In this document: positions 11,701 to 21,961 of the stretch, in pieces
Numbering within the stretch: the stretch's first letter is position 1
Layout of the letters: the number at the start of each line of letters is the position of its first letter
NCBI RefSeq assembly: GCF_964204645.1
Contig: NC_134032.1
Location: 6,629,175-6,693,174 of the forward strand
Reading direction: 5' to 3'
Source: Tubulanus polymorphus
Taxonomy: Eukaryota; Nemertea; Palaeonemertea; Tubulaniformes; Tubulanidae
DNA length: 64,000 nt
Translations under genes and position numbers: made by a program
Notes under the pieces: generated by a model
The model's database searches: none
Told to the model about the DNA's origin: nothing
The model's input: only the letters and a program-made list of their open reading frames with translations

Positions 11701-14700
11701 TTGACTTTAGGATGGTCCTTAATTTGAATTTTAGATGGTTCATGAATTGACATTAAGATGGTTCATGATTTTAATCTTAGATGGTTCATGAATTTACTTT
11801 GAGATGGTTCATAATTTTTTACTGTAGATGATTGATAAATCAACTTTAAGATGGTCCATAATTTGACTTCAGGATGGTCCTTAATTTGAATTTTAGATAG
11901 TTCATAATTCACTTTAAAGAGCATATGCCATCAAAATAGAATATTGTGTAAAATTCATTTTCAAATGTGATTATTCACAAATATCAAATATGGAACTGGT
12001 TCGAATTTTAGTTCAGCCATTACTGAGAAATGTGACTTTTAAATCGGCAATTTCAGCACGTGCTCACTATTATTGTTTATCTTAGCAGGTGCGTGATTCT
12101 GACGCCATCTCTGACAAACGCTCGTGGCTTCCAGTCATTTTACTAGACATTTCATGCGATATTTTATCGTTTTGGAGTGATCTGAATTAATAAACTCTTA
12201 CCATTGTATAGTGTTCCTACCGTTGTATATGACATGATAATTGTATATAAGTGAGTAGCGCTGTAGGTCAGCGATTTTATCGATTATACATACTCTACGC
12301 ATACTAGCGCGCACACATACTTGTGTTGATTGTCAAAGTTAACACCATAAATAGCGCCACCCGCGGGTTGAATATGAACTATACGCATGGAGTGAAGGGT
12401 AAATAGATGACTATTCCGCTAACTATTACGGCTAATTCGTGCTCCTTTTTTCAATAAGTCACATCTCAGGTCGTTATATGTATACCAAAGTTTCTTCTGG
12501 TTAAGAAATCGCGGAAAGTACAATTTTGATGGTATTCGCCCTTTCAGATGGTTCATACGTAATTCACATTTTAGATGGTTCATAAATTCACTTACAACAG
12601 CAACTGCCGATGACAGCAGAATTTCGGTCGGCGTCAATACCGTCAGGTATGCCAGATTCGTCAATACATATATCACAGTCACTAGGCACATCGATATACC
12701 TAATGACACAGGCAACGTTCTGAAAATAAATCAAATTCATGTAATCATGTATATTCATATCGCTAATACTGGTCATAAAAATATCCCATATTTCTTTCAG
12801 TGTGACTTCACTGCAATGCTTAATGGTGTACAAAATTAATTGTTACTGATGGACTACACTAGGATACTACAAGATGGCAGCACCTGTCAAATAAAGCACA
12901 ATCTTTAAAACATTCTATGTAGCTTTAGTAACAGAAGAACAATTGAACAGTGAAATATTAGCAACCAATGATACTAAGGTCATCCCAAAATATAATGGTC
13001 TATTCGCTGCAACCCGACCGACCTGACTTCAAAGGAAAACTTTTTCAGGGATTCATTGAGATTTTATTTTTGAGAAAAATGGCCGACCGACCTACCCACT
13101 GCCAATACATGCGCTACATATGATTGTAGTCAAATGTGCATCATGTGAAAACATGCCTCGCCTAGTCATGTAGCCTATTTTAAGTTTTTTGCAGGAAACT
13201 GACAGTCTTCCAATAAGTTGCCAATGATTCTAGTGACTTTAAAGCTGGTAATTTCATAACGCACATATATTCAAAGTATTTTTTCATTTTGATCACAGGG
13301 ATGATGCTCCGGATGAAGCTAAACAGTAAAACTATTCTTGAAGTCTAGGCTTTTAGACAAACTTCCCGTGCACACCGCTGATTGTGACATTGTTTTGCAT
13401 GTAAAAGGTGTTAGAATTTTATTTTTCAAAAAAAATTTCTTTCTTCCTACTGACTCACCCTAAAAAGTTGAGTCGGAATAACGGCAAATAGACAATGGCC
13501 TTAGATGGCATAATGATGGAATTTTTCAAAATCTCCAGCAGTTTAGGGTATTGATTTAGCACTGAAAAGCTTAATGAATTCAGCAAATGTTATGGTCAAT
13601 GACTATAGATAAGGTTTTGCATACCTGTGAGGATCTTTCAGTTCTTCAGTTATACTATTCAAACTATCCCTGCCAAAGATAAACAATTCTAACAGATGTT
13701 ACAATTAGGAATTGGAAAATGGAAAAACACAAGGTTCTTTTCTGATCACAGCGTGTAGAATTCGAACTTTACAAGAATCATTTCTTTGGACATATGTATA
13801 TTGCTCTACTGACAGTTCCCTCTTCCTTCAAAAAGTTATTCTAAACCACTGAGGGAATTTTCTTTTTATTCTACCTCGTAAACCAAGCTATCAAAAAAGG
13901 CCTTAGGTTGAGGGAACCTGCTAATAACACTGAGTGGTGCTCAGTGGGTTGAAGGTAATAAGAAATCTCGAACCCAAGGGAGTGAAATTTAAGAAGAGAA
14001 TATTACTTACCATCCAGCATATGAATATATACCAGCATAGAATCCGAGAGCTACTTGACCCGGACTAGTCGCAGAATTACGAAAGGGTTCCTGGAAGTTA
14101 TCTACGTTTCCTAGAAAAATATGATCATTGCGGAAATTACAATAAAGTATATTTTGACCCAATATGTGGTAATTATCTTAAAGACATATTATGGTAAATA
14201 AGAAACAATAACAGTTACCTTTAAACAACATTACAATTCCGGATATGATGATGATGACCAGTGCCAGCACTTTACTGTATGTGCAAACTTCGATGACCCG
14301 CGTAGTCAATTTGATGCTGACGCAATTCAACAGAACAACGATTACTGAAAAAATCACAACCATACGTAGAGAAATTTACTGGCAAATATCACACAGTTCG
14401 AATAGTTCACAGTTATTAGTTTGTGAAATTTGCCCCAGCGATTATACAACAGGCAATCTAACTGGTGCAGTAGGTATTTCGTGCAGCAAACCTGCGTATT
14501 TAGGCTAATGCCGATACAGATTAGGTTGCAATACCTGTCGAGGAAGGATGCAAGAACTGCTGTAAATTTGAAATTATTGACGTTCTGATGAAAAATAAGA
14601 AATGTTATAGAAGCTGAAACGATGGATGGATCACACTTAGGTCAGTTGTTCAAGAGTAAGTTGAAGTGAAAATGCGAGAAAATTGACTCACCGATGACGA

Positions 14701-15264
14701 GAAACGCGACGATTCGCACGGCTGAATCCGGGGGCGAGACGCACGTGAAAACATCCTGCAGAACGTACTTTGCGAATATGAGCGCCGACAAGCAATTACC
14801 AGTCGGTATACGCACGATGAAATAACTCCACAACAACAAGAACGCCGGCATCTCTCCGAACATTGCCATCAGATATGTATACGCACCGCCTGATGCGGCG
14901 TACGTCGTACCCAGTTCGGCGTAGCACATAGCGCCAAGCAGCGCGTATACGCCGCACAGCACCCAGACAATTAGCGATAAACCGGGCGAGTGGCAGTAGA
15001 GTATGACACCCTGCGGGCTCAAGAAGATACCGCTACCAATTATAATACCGACGATACAGCTTACACTGCTACGTATGCCTAGCGTTCGTTTCAAATTCAC
15101 TCTAGATTGGTCACCTGGTGAATGATTGTCATCATCATCATGACTGTCGTCGCTGTGATTTTCGTAGTCATCATCGCCTGATAGTGAGAGCAACGGTATT
15201 TCACTGGTCTTATCATCGTTTGCAGACGAGGTCAGCACCGTTCGACGCACAGGCATCTCACGTC
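2777..15264 (-). CDS. SLC7A: SLC7 family amino-acid transporter light chain (LAT/xCT-like), nine coding exons
   Basis: Predicted membrane permease of 505 aa that would exchange amino acids across the plasma membrane as the light chain of a heterodimer with an SLC3 glycoprotein. Coding exons, minus strand: 15256-14692, 14344-14219, 14110-14011, 13669-13625, 12719-12596, 7133-7030, 4788-4692, 4287-4138, 2983-2777. Every junction has AG/GT ends and phases fit; the sum is 1518 nt. The first coding exon begins at an acceptor at 15264, so an unseen 5' UTR exon lies upstream. Visible family marks are a TM1 unwound motif GSGIF (residues 74-78), the TM3-TM4 loop Cys172 expected to bond the heavy chain, YAGWDSLN in TM6, and about twelve hydrophobic segments. 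The N-terminal cytosolic tail is rich in aspartate and serine. C-terminal [12 protein letters not shown] fits the family. Subtype (LAT, b0,+AT or xCT) is not resolved by eye. Confidence 0.93.
3058..3180. mobile_element. Partial MITE with CCCTTTCAGTG end
   Basis: TTCAACCCTTTCAGTG begins the copy. The following AGTGCTGG-GATAATTTGAAAA and TCCA-CCAGTGTGTT blocks match copies at 4867-5074 and 11043-11316. The right end is not clear. It lies in the last intron of the SLC7 gene. Confidence 0.6.
4867..5074. mobile_element. MITE with CCCTTTCAGTGC inverted ends
   Basis: Left end TTCAACCCTATCAGTGCTGA and right end GCACTGAAAGGGTTAA are inverted repeats, with TTAA at the right, pointing to a non-autonomous piggyBac-type element of about 208 bp. 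It sits in an SLC7 intron. Related copies are at 3058 and 11043. Confidence 0.7.
5480..5840. repeat. Loosely tandem repeat of about 150 bp
   Basis: The phrase AAATTCAAGATGGC followed by GGC(A/G)GCCATATTTGA occurs twice, about 150 bp apart (near 5514 and 5662), each preceded by a similar CATCAAGA-type block. The same kind of wording occurs in the array at 17380-17880, so this is probably a degraded member of a dispersed family. It is intronic to the SLC7 gene. Confidence 0.5.
5968..6133. mobile_element. Short MITE with 26-bp inverted ends
   Basis: The left arm starts GGGATCATTCATTTATTACG and the right arm ends as its reverse complement (CGTAATAAATGAATGACCCC), giving about 26 bp of near-perfect inverted repeat around 110 bp of C- and T-rich filler. 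The flanks share TAT. The superfamily is not assigned. It lies in an SLC7 intron. Confidence 0.85.
8352..8440. repeat. Subterminal inverted repeat of the piggyBac element
   Basis: GACGAGATAACTCGTCACTG near 8355 faces CAGTGACGAGTTATCTCGTC near 8420. Each half is itself almost a palindrome (GACGAG-TTAT-CTCGTC). Variants GACGATATAACTCGTC and GACGATTATATCGTC appear near the other end (10867-10927). This placement suits transposase-binding sites; that role is inference. Confidence 0.75.
8579..10579 (+). pseudogene. piggyBac transposase, interrupted by one in-frame stop
   Basis: From ATG 8579 a single frame runs 666 codons to TAA at 10577-10579, broken only by TAG at 9449-9451 (codon 291, within [13 protein letters not shown]). 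The enzyme family cuts and pastes DNA at TTAA in the nucleus. Conserved catalytic aspartates are all present: D356 ([11 protein letters not shown]), D435 ([10 protein letters not shown]), D537 and D540 (SGIDRADQM). Spacings of 79, 102 and 3 match the family's 78, 101 and 3. The N-terminal 200 residues are acidic then rich in Arg-Gly (GVRTRGG type). The C-terminus is a cysteine-rich zinc domain ([20 protein letters not shown]). Apart from the stop no key residue is missing. Translation might alternatively begin at a short spliced leader near 8545, where ATGGCGTGG precedes a GTAAGT. Confidence 0.93.
11043..11316. mobile_element. MITE with CCCTTTCAGTG-type ends
   Basis: It starts TTAACCCTTTCCGTGCTG and ends CGGACTGAAAGGGTAAACC, inverted with a few differences. 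The interior shares AGTGCTTGAGAAAATGTGAA-type blocks with 3058 and 4867. It lies in an SLC7 intron, directly right of the repeat split by piggyBac. Confidence 0.7.
11520..11915. repeat. 23-bp minisatellite with higher-order structure
   Basis: About 17 monomers of GATGGTTCATAATTTnAnnTTA type. Seven distinct monomers in fixed order form a unit of about 162 bp that occurs twice in succession: the order of ATGAATTGACATTAA, TTTTAATCTTA, GAATTTACTTTGA, GATTGATAAATCAAC and GGTCCATAATTTGAC repeats. The array is intronic to SLC7. Isolated monomers recur at 12545-12592 against an exon boundary. Confidence 0.85.
12545..12595. repeat. Minisatellite monomers abutting an SLC7 splice donor
   Basis: Two monomers (CAGATGGTTCATACGTAATT and TAGATGGTTCATAAATTCAC) run up to the exon ending at 12596. 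On the minus strand the donor GTAAGT is immediately followed by GAATTTATGAACCATC, which is monomer sequence. Confidence 0.75.
14395..14560. mobile_element. Foldback repeat with tRNA-like ends, degraded copy
   Basis: GTGAAATTTGCCCCAGCGAT followed by TATACAAC and GCAATCTAACTGGTGC matches 51552-51600, and GATTAGGTTGCAATACCTGT then CGAGGAAGGATGC matches the outward arm at 51993-52030. The B-box-like GGTTGCAATACC is degenerate. It lies between the first two SLC7 coding exons, overlapping the second exon's upstream flank. Confidence 0.6.
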
Positions 15265-15653
15265 CTAAAACAATAATATACGTATAATATATATATCAGG
15301 ATCCAGATTTAACAGGGTCCCTATATTATCAGATCATTTACTCCTGGATATAAGGAGTTTTAATGGAAAGAGTTTCAAGTAGACTCCTCCTATATCAGTA
15401 CTCTTGATTCAATATTTCATAATCAGATTTCTATTCTATACACTACCTAAACATGGTTTCCGGTAACTTTTTAATAGGGTAAAAAAAAATTGCCCATGGC
15501 CCAAGTGGTTTTCCATAGCTTTATGAAGTGAAAAGATGAGCTGCTACGGGATTGTTCAATTAGTTCTATAGCCAATCTTTCAAGCCCCCAACAGAGTAAG
15601 CATATTTTCAACATACTCGAGAACATACCTATTAATGGTTACTACCGCTGCAA

Positions 15654-15899
15654 CTATGAAACCAAGTGAAATGTGGAATAGGAGTCCAACTGGACACAAT
15701 CAGAATCCTCATTACATTTTTTTCTAAATTCTGCCGATGCGGCCATCACGATGATAGTTAGAATAACAACAAGAGTTTTTTTAGTTAAAGGCCTAGCAAA
15801 TTTTACTATTTTATTCAATGCTGTATATAATGAACTGCCCACTATGTGTAAATGATTTACTAAACGATCTTCCATCGATGTAAAATAAGCCCAGCACAT
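15654..15899 (-). CDS. Possible small secreted or membrane protein exon, unrecognised
   Basis: From ATG 15899 the frame gives 81 codons. A hydrophobic stretch TLVVILTIIVMAASA follows a basic segment and could act as an internal signal anchor or signal peptide (from the in-frame Met at codon 9). It is followed by EFRKKCNEDSDCVQ, a C-x4-D-x-C pattern of the kind that opens many small cysteine-rich domains. No partner exon, promoter or homologue was recognised, and it lies only 400 bp upstream of the SLC7 first coding exon on the same strand. It may equally be chance. Confidence 0.2.
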   Translation of the reverse strand: MCWAYFTSMEDRLVNHLHIVGSSLYTALNKIVKFARPLTKKTLVVILTIIVMAASAEFRKKCNEDSDCVQLDSYSTFHLVS

Positions 15900-16369
15900 A
15901 CTACGAGCATTATTATGAGCAAGCGCCCGATTTGCTCGGTGTAAACGAAATAATGGTCGTCTGTGGCAACAGGAGATTTAAATTGCTCATTGTCCAAAGG
16001 ATTTGCCTCAATATCATATTATGTTTGATAATGGGTGACAGAAAATTGCTTGTCGTAATGAAATTGCTCATCGATTGCTTGGTGTTGCTGCGTGTGCACC
16101 AACTGGAGACGCCAACACACAAGCAACTAATCAACTAGCCAATGAGTGAGCGCATAATCATAATGGAATAATTCCAAATCGGCGACTTTCGGGGCAGTGG
16201 CGCGGCCATTTTGACATTTCACATGATACAGATGTTTGCAGGCTAAGATAATCGTCTCTCCATCTCCAGTGATAGCACGCGGGAGACGCTAAGCGATCGA
16301 TTGCTCAACGGTTGCATGCTCAACGGTTGCCTGCTGAACTGGTCGCAGCAACTGGCGGCTAACAATCGA

Positions 16370-16500
16370 CTCACTCGCTACTAAACAATGCTCAAACAAA
16401 GCGAAGTGAGTAATTTCCGGAACAAGTTGCAATTCAACTGCAATCATTTGTCCTGTGCAACAATTTGGCTCGGGCCTGGTCAGTTTTTTTGTTGGGCCAA
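16370..16500 (-). repeat. Dispersed repeat, relative at 43925-44060
   Basis: Reverse complement of this stretch (GGACAAATGATTGCAG, TTGAATTGCAACT, GTTCCGGAAATTACTC) matches 43950-44040 in plus orientation. Both copies adjoin GGGCC-rich blocks (GGGCCAAAT, CGGGCCTGG). No terminal structure was found. Confidence 0.65.
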
Positions 16501-17154
16501 ATTCAGCCCAGGCCAAACAGGCCCATTTGGCAGTGAACAGGTGTTCCAGGCCAAATTTTGCATGGGCCAAAAATGCTTGTATGATCGCAGCTGATGTAAA
16601 ATGACCGGACCCTAAAATGAAATGTTAGGGTATTGATAGTATGAAAAGTCTGAAATGTTACCTTTCAGAGAGAGTTCATTCAACATTTCATCTAGGCCTA
16701 TATATCCTTATAGGCTAGTCATCTTCAGGAATAATGAGTATGGAATACTAAACTAATAATCATGCCCCAACGATTCGTAGGTCCATAATGAGTCTCATCT
16801 CAATATTCACAATTGTTATTGTTACAAAAACATCTTTGCAACAGTTTTAATGGGCTGAAAAATGTTTTTACTTAGGCTGAGTTGAGAATTTTTAAAATCC
16901 ATAAGCATGTAACAGCATGACAGCTGCATGAAAAAAGTAAAGAGCTTTCGTTGTTTGCTTTATTCTGGGTGCAATCTGTCACATTACAAATTGTCAATAC
17001 ATGTACTACTAGGTAGCGTTCATTATGTACCTACACAAACTGTACCATAGCTAGAACATACTTTAATTAGACATACGTAGAGAATACCCCTCGGCCAGTG
17101 AGTGAGAGTAGTGCATAGAATGCAAAATTGTAATAGGGTACACACCTGACACTA

Positions 17155-17352
17155 ATAAGATAAAATCCCACTATTTAAAGATTAAAAGAATTTAAAAACC
17201 AGAATTTATTTATTAAATCTAAAATATTTAAAAGACACGACGTTTCGATCTCACCCTAGAGATCATCGTCGTCACACCTGACTAATCTAAAAATAGTGGG
17301 ATTTTATATTATTATCCATTCACCACGTTTGAGTGTGGTCATCGTTCTACCT
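17155..17352. mobile_element. MITE, uninterrupted relative of the piggyBac target
   Basis: Inner arms AAGATAAAATCCCACTATTT (17158) and its reverse complement AAATAGTGGGATTTTATATT (17291) flank ACGTTTCGATCTCACCCTAG. The right end continues ATCCATTCACCACGTTTGAG, TGTGGTCATCGTTCTAC, the inverse of the left end at 8142. The segment AAAGATTAAAAGAATTTAAA shows the empty TTAA site. Confidence 0.8.
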
Positions 17353-17379
17353 GACACTAAGTTTCATCTCAAAAAAGGT

Positions 17380-17880
17380 TTCAATATGGCAGCCATGTTC
17401 GATAACATACATGCATCAAAAACACTAGGGTTTATCCTCCTCTTTGCCTTTAATACACAAACCAAGGCATACAAAAATCAGCAAAAGCTATAGATTTAGA
17501 GCAAGAGAACGTGGTCCATAATGCCTATTTCAGACAAAAAAATTTGGTTGCTTTCGATGACCTATATATGTCTAAAATAATAGGGCTCATCTCACAATAT
17601 TAAACTAGAGTTCAAGACACCGACATAACTGTGGCGGCAATCTTGGATGACCTACACACATCAAAAACAGAAGAGTTTATCCCCCTTTTGCTTTAAATAC
17701 ACATACCAAGTGATAAGAAAGTCAGTATAAAACTTTAGACCATGTGGGAACAAGCTCCAAAATGGCTATTTCCCATACCAAATCGACTGTGGCGGACATC
17801 TTGGATGACATGTATGTCAAAGACAATAGAGCTCATCCTCCTTTTACCATAAACCATAGACCAAGTAACCAGAAAGTAGT
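17380..17880. repeat. Loosely tandem units with coding-free ATG-rich text
   Basis: Three to four diverged units recur: ATGGCAGCCATGTTCGATAA, CGGCAATCTTGGATGACC and GGCGGACATCTTGGATGACA, each followed by ACA(C/T)(A/G)(T/C)ATCAAA and TTTATCCTCC-like text. Periods vary from about 130 to 240 bp. Similar wording occurs at 5480-5840. Confidence 0.55.
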
Positions 17881-18047
17881 TCAGACTAGGGAACCAAAGG
17901 TCCTGAGGCTCGGAATAGAAATGCTCGAATTAGGCAAATAATTAGGCAAGGTATGGATTGAGATTGGATACGATTAGGCCTAGAGGGAATTAGAAACGAA
18001 AAAGTGTCCTATTCGTCAACGTGCATGTTCAACCCGTCAATCTTGGT

Positions 18048-18072
18048 GCACTGTGTAGTTACTACACAGTGC
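18048..18072. repeat. Perfect 12-bp-arm hairpin
   Basis: GCACTGTGTAGT, one T, then ACTACACAGTGC. The surrounding GCATGTTCAAC also occurs on both sides as a direct repeat (18023 and 18075), so this may be the core of a tiny insertion. Confidence 0.8.
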
Positions 18073-18494
18073 AAGCATGTTCAACTTTGATGATATACAC
18101 GACAATGGATTTTTCCCATGACTCACTAACCCATAGCAAAACTAAATGGTTCTTGATGACGAAGTCACTGTAGTAGAACAACAGATTAACCGTGGAAGGA
18201 ATAGCCCCGACCTGTTTGAAGAAGCCATGGACATTCAATTTTCAGCGGTAGTCAGAATATGAATGCCTATAATTGACCTTACCCACCGGATTAGTACTTG
18301 TGGCATCTGTTTACTGATGGTTACTGTCGTGTCGGAGGTTCAATAATTCAATTGATTTGAATTGTATCGATTTACCCCCTCTGGCATGCGAGTTCATCCA
18401 CAATTCAATTTGAATTTTATTGACATAAAATAGTTGCCTAATCAGAAAGTATATGATGAAGATATTTGATCAACCCGGTTGATGTTAAAAGTAA

Positions 18495-18565
18495 AATCTT
18501 AAGAAGAATATAATTATTATTATCATTATTGTTATTGTTATCGTTATTATTATCATTATCATTGC
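18495..18565. repeat. ATT/ATC-rich simple repeat
   Basis: An imperfect TTATTATTATCATTATTGTT run. A comparable ATT microsatellite is at 43850-43875. Confidence 0.8.
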
Positions 18566-18626
18566 TATATTTGCTAATGTATATTGTACTATTTGCACAC
18601 AATCATACAATGTTGTTTCCAACCAG

Positions 18627-18679
18627 TTGAGGCTGACAGTTGTTTTGAAGGAGATACTGACCGGCAACCAGTCTTCCAA
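18627..18679 (+). CDS. Possible upstream exon of the SAND-domain gene
   Basis: A 53-nt segment after TTCCAACCAG and before GTAGGT reads, in the frame that ends in phase 0, EADSCFEGDTDRQPVFQ. Phase 0 is what the SAND exon at 22861 requires. An acidic, Gln-containing stretch ahead of SAND is plausible for GMEB-like proteins. Splice signals are moderate and no other exon was found between, so this is tentative. Confidence 0.3.
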
Positions 18680-19128
18680 GTAGGTTCAATAATGCGGGAA
18701 TACGGACGGACCACGTCCACGAAAATGTTTCATAATCATAAAATAATAATTATCACAAAAATGACTGGACATTTCGAAGATCACACCAGTACGTAAAAGC
18801 GTTCATAATTAAAATTAAAAGAATTCAGACAGAGAAAAGAAGAATTTCAAAGATATACTATAATTGACTAATACGCGGGATTCGAACCTATTAGTGATAG
18901 CGTCTACTTTCAACGCCCCCAGCCGCTGTATTTAACGCCGATTTACGCTGCCATTTGCAGCTTTGAAACGATATTGCGCTACTCGGTAAGGCGTTTAACT
19001 ATCTTTGATATGCGTGTCTGGGTTTTAAGAAACTTTTCGATCGGTTGTGGCCGAGCGTTTGAACTTGAATGAACTTTTCATTCCTTCGCTGTCCTGTGAG
19101 CCGACTGGTGTTTGGTGGCTGGCGCTGA

Positions 19129-19159
19129 TGACGTCAAGTGTAAGCCGTTGATGACGTCA
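19129..19159. promoter_or_regulatory. Pair of perfect CRE/ATF palindromes
   Basis: TGACGTCA occurs at 19129-19136 and 19152-19159, start-to-start spacing 23 bp, in a locally GC-richer stretch (18900-19190). TGACGTCA is the consensus for CREB/ATF factors. The location between the SLC7 gene (minus) and the SAND gene (plus) suits a promoter or enhancer, but no transcription start was identified. A B-box-like GGTTCGAATCC on the minus strand lies at about 18880. Confidence 0.55.
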
Positions 19160-19789
19160 GCTATGACATGAGCCAGCGCGGGAAATTCAAATTAAAAAGG
19201 AAAACTTAATCCTAAATAATGCAGGCCCGTGCCGAGCTTTTTTGAGGGGCAGTTCTGTTTCAAGGAATAGGCCTAGGGCACTTTATTAACTGCGAAAAGG
19301 TCTTAGAACACACATGTGAAAAGGGACACATCTAAAATATGATTTGCCCGGGTACCTGAAATAAATCATTTAAGAATGGTTCGCTTTTCATTTTCAGTCC
19401 AAAAAAACACATGGAAAAAATATCAAAATTTAGCGAAATCTTGACCAAAATTTTTTTCACCCAAATTTTTTTTCTATTCGCACTGGGTTTTGTTAACTAG
19501 GCCTAACCCCCGGCAATTGCGTTGGAACCACAGCGAGTGCTGTGGCCTAAGCCGCGGTAATAATTTACTGAATGTTTTTTTTTCTTTGACTACCACATTT
19601 TTTAAGAAATTAAGTAAAGGCGCCTCGGCAATATTTAGAACCTGTCCAAAATCGGCATTTGGTCGCACATCAATCAAAAATTGCTTCCAACGCGCCTGCT
19701 GGGACCCCTACTTGGCTAGGGCCTTTAATGATGCTCGTAGGCCTTAGGCCTACCCCATTCATTATTTGGTAAAGGTTTTGATTGGTAGG

Positions 19790-19990
19790 GGAGTGTCAAG
19801 ATTTGAAATCAGAATCAAAATAGATCAGAATCAAATTAGCCGACTTGCGGTCATTGTTGTTCGCCAAAATCAGCACTTTTTGAAGTTTTCAAGGGAAATT
19901 TTGAAGGCGCTTCCATCAATTTTGTTGATCTTTCACATAGGCCTGGGCTACTCTGTCTCTCTAAGCAAGGGCCTTTTTAGGATTGTTTGA
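19790..19990 (+). repeat. Partial copy of the GGGACTT dispersed family
   Basis: AGAATCAAATTAGCCGACTT, GCCAAAATCAGCACTTTTTG and GGGAAATTTTGAAGGCGCTT match internal wording of the family copies at 24288, 26950, 40440 and 46835. The head and tail are missing. Confidence 0.6.
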
Positions 19991-21174
19991 GGGGTCGGAC
20001 CTGAAAATTGGAATTGGCACTTAGCCTACTTTGAAAAGGGCAGATTTTCCAATGTGAGGGCAGCAAGTACAAAACATAGGTGGTTCTTGTGGTATTTCAT
20101 TTCTTTAAAATCTCTTGGCAAAAAATATTTTTCCAGACTTTTTGAAGGGCTTGAATTTTGATGGGGTTGAACCAGTCTCCCCGCCCCCTAAATGTGCCCT
20201 TGTTAAGAAACCTTCGGCCCCAGTAGATCCATAAACCTTAGAATTTTACATTTTCATATTTTAGGATGGTATGATATAGTAGCCTTCCTTATAAATGCCA
20301 TAGTATTTTGATGGAGATACTAAAATACGATCATGACAGTCTTTCTGTTGATATGTGCTCAACAAACATGCAAATGGTAAGATTTACTTGGCTTCCAAAT
20401 CAAAACCTGTCTTACTGCAGTCAGGGTGTTCTGTCATCCTGATATAATTTGCATATTTCATAATCATATAGATCTACAATGTCATATCGAACAGTTCATA
20501 ACATTTCATAGCTCTAATACATATTAATAAAAAATAATGATAATAATAATATAATATAACTTATGACTATAGTGTCAATATGTGCTTTAAGGTCGTAATC
20601 AACATGTGACATTACTCAACATGTTTTCACGATAATTAGCTATAGTCAGTGCTCATCGATAATTAATCAATGTCTCTCAAACATGTCACTAGGTGTTTGT
20701 TTGTGAGTCCTGATGTCTACAACTTGTCTGACACCTAGTTCTCACATTATACTCATGATTCTGTATATAAAGACTATGTTAAGCTATGATAATCATTCTC
20801 ATTCCGGGATGCAATAAAGATTGTACATATAAGGTTTAACTGCCTTGTTGTTCCTGATGGATGGAATCCTGTACCGCTGGTGTAAATGCTAGTTCCCCAG
20901 CCAGCTCGCCAATACAACAACCAGCCGGTTACAGTTCTATATTCATTGGCATTCAAGAGATTTTGAAAGTGCTGTTTTGGATAAATTAACTCAACAGTCA
21001 TTTGGAATACTGCAAAATTTATACATGACCACCAGTACACTGTTCAGTTACGTACCAACAATTGTTTTCATTTCTTTATTTTTTCCGATTTCAATTATTA
21101 CCATTGTTGTTATTAAGGTTTTTTGACTTTCGTCGAAAACCCTTTTGTAATTCTGTTGATTATTATTATTATTA

Positions 21175-21961
21175 CAGTGGAACCTCGTTCTAACGAACTA
21201 ACGAACCATCGCTTGTTACGTACGAAAAACAAATCCTCATTTGCAATTAAATTTCATCGGAAACAACGACCCTTTTCTAACAAACTTTTGGTTATAACAA
21301 CCTTAGTTTTGGAGTCCTATTATATATTTTCATCTGTTCTAACGATCGTTAAGCCACGATCAATCACACTTGTTTAGTTATTGTCAGTTTCAAACCGAGA
21401 GAGACAGACTTGTTATTTATCTTAGATTAGTGATACAGATTAATGATGTGTTGCTGGCTGCTACAATTTGTAGTACGGTAGTCGGTCATTGTTTCAGCCT
21501 GTTTACAGTTATGGGCACGCGCTCAATGAAAACGTACTTCGCAAAACAATTACCATCAGAGAAATTGAAAAAGGGACTAAACGCTCTGAAGTTTTAAAAT
21601 TGTTCTGACGTTTTATCCGGCATAGCGTTGTTACATTAATTTCCTTGCTCTCGTTCCAAAGCATCCCCTGGGAGGGACTTATGCGTCCAACACATGTATT
21701 TGCCACTCAAAGTTAAGGAGAGCATATCTGAATTTGGTTTAAATTGATATTTTATTTCACAGCTTACAGTTGTCATTGAGCGATTTATTAGTTGACAGTA
21801 TTTATACTTACATAGTAGGCCTATTACAATGAAAGCAGTTGGTTTGTGTTTCATCACACCAGGGGGTGTTCCTTTACATACATAAACAATGTGAAACAGA
21901 TCTAACGAACTATCAGATTTTTATTTTTCCCCCAGCAGTTCGTTAGAACGAGGTTCCACTG
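21175..21961 (+). mobile_element. pogo/Tigger-like DNA element, 787 bp, non-autonomous
   Basis: Ends CAGTGGAACCTCGTTCTAAC and its reverse complement GTTAGAACGAGGTTCCACTG are inverted, flanked by TA on both sides (21173-21174 and 21962-21963), the target of the Tc1/mariner superfamily. The CAGT(G/A)GAACCTCGTT start is characteristic of Tigger-type pogo elements. The interior is too short for a transposase, and only a 28-codon frame starting MGTRSMKTYF near 21510 remains. A lone similar end is at 55141-55167. Confidence 0.85.

Noticed and set aside
18880-18910. tRNA gene suggested by GGTTCGAATCC on the minus strand
   Set aside because: The T-stem does not pair, no A-box at the right distance, and no acceptor stem.
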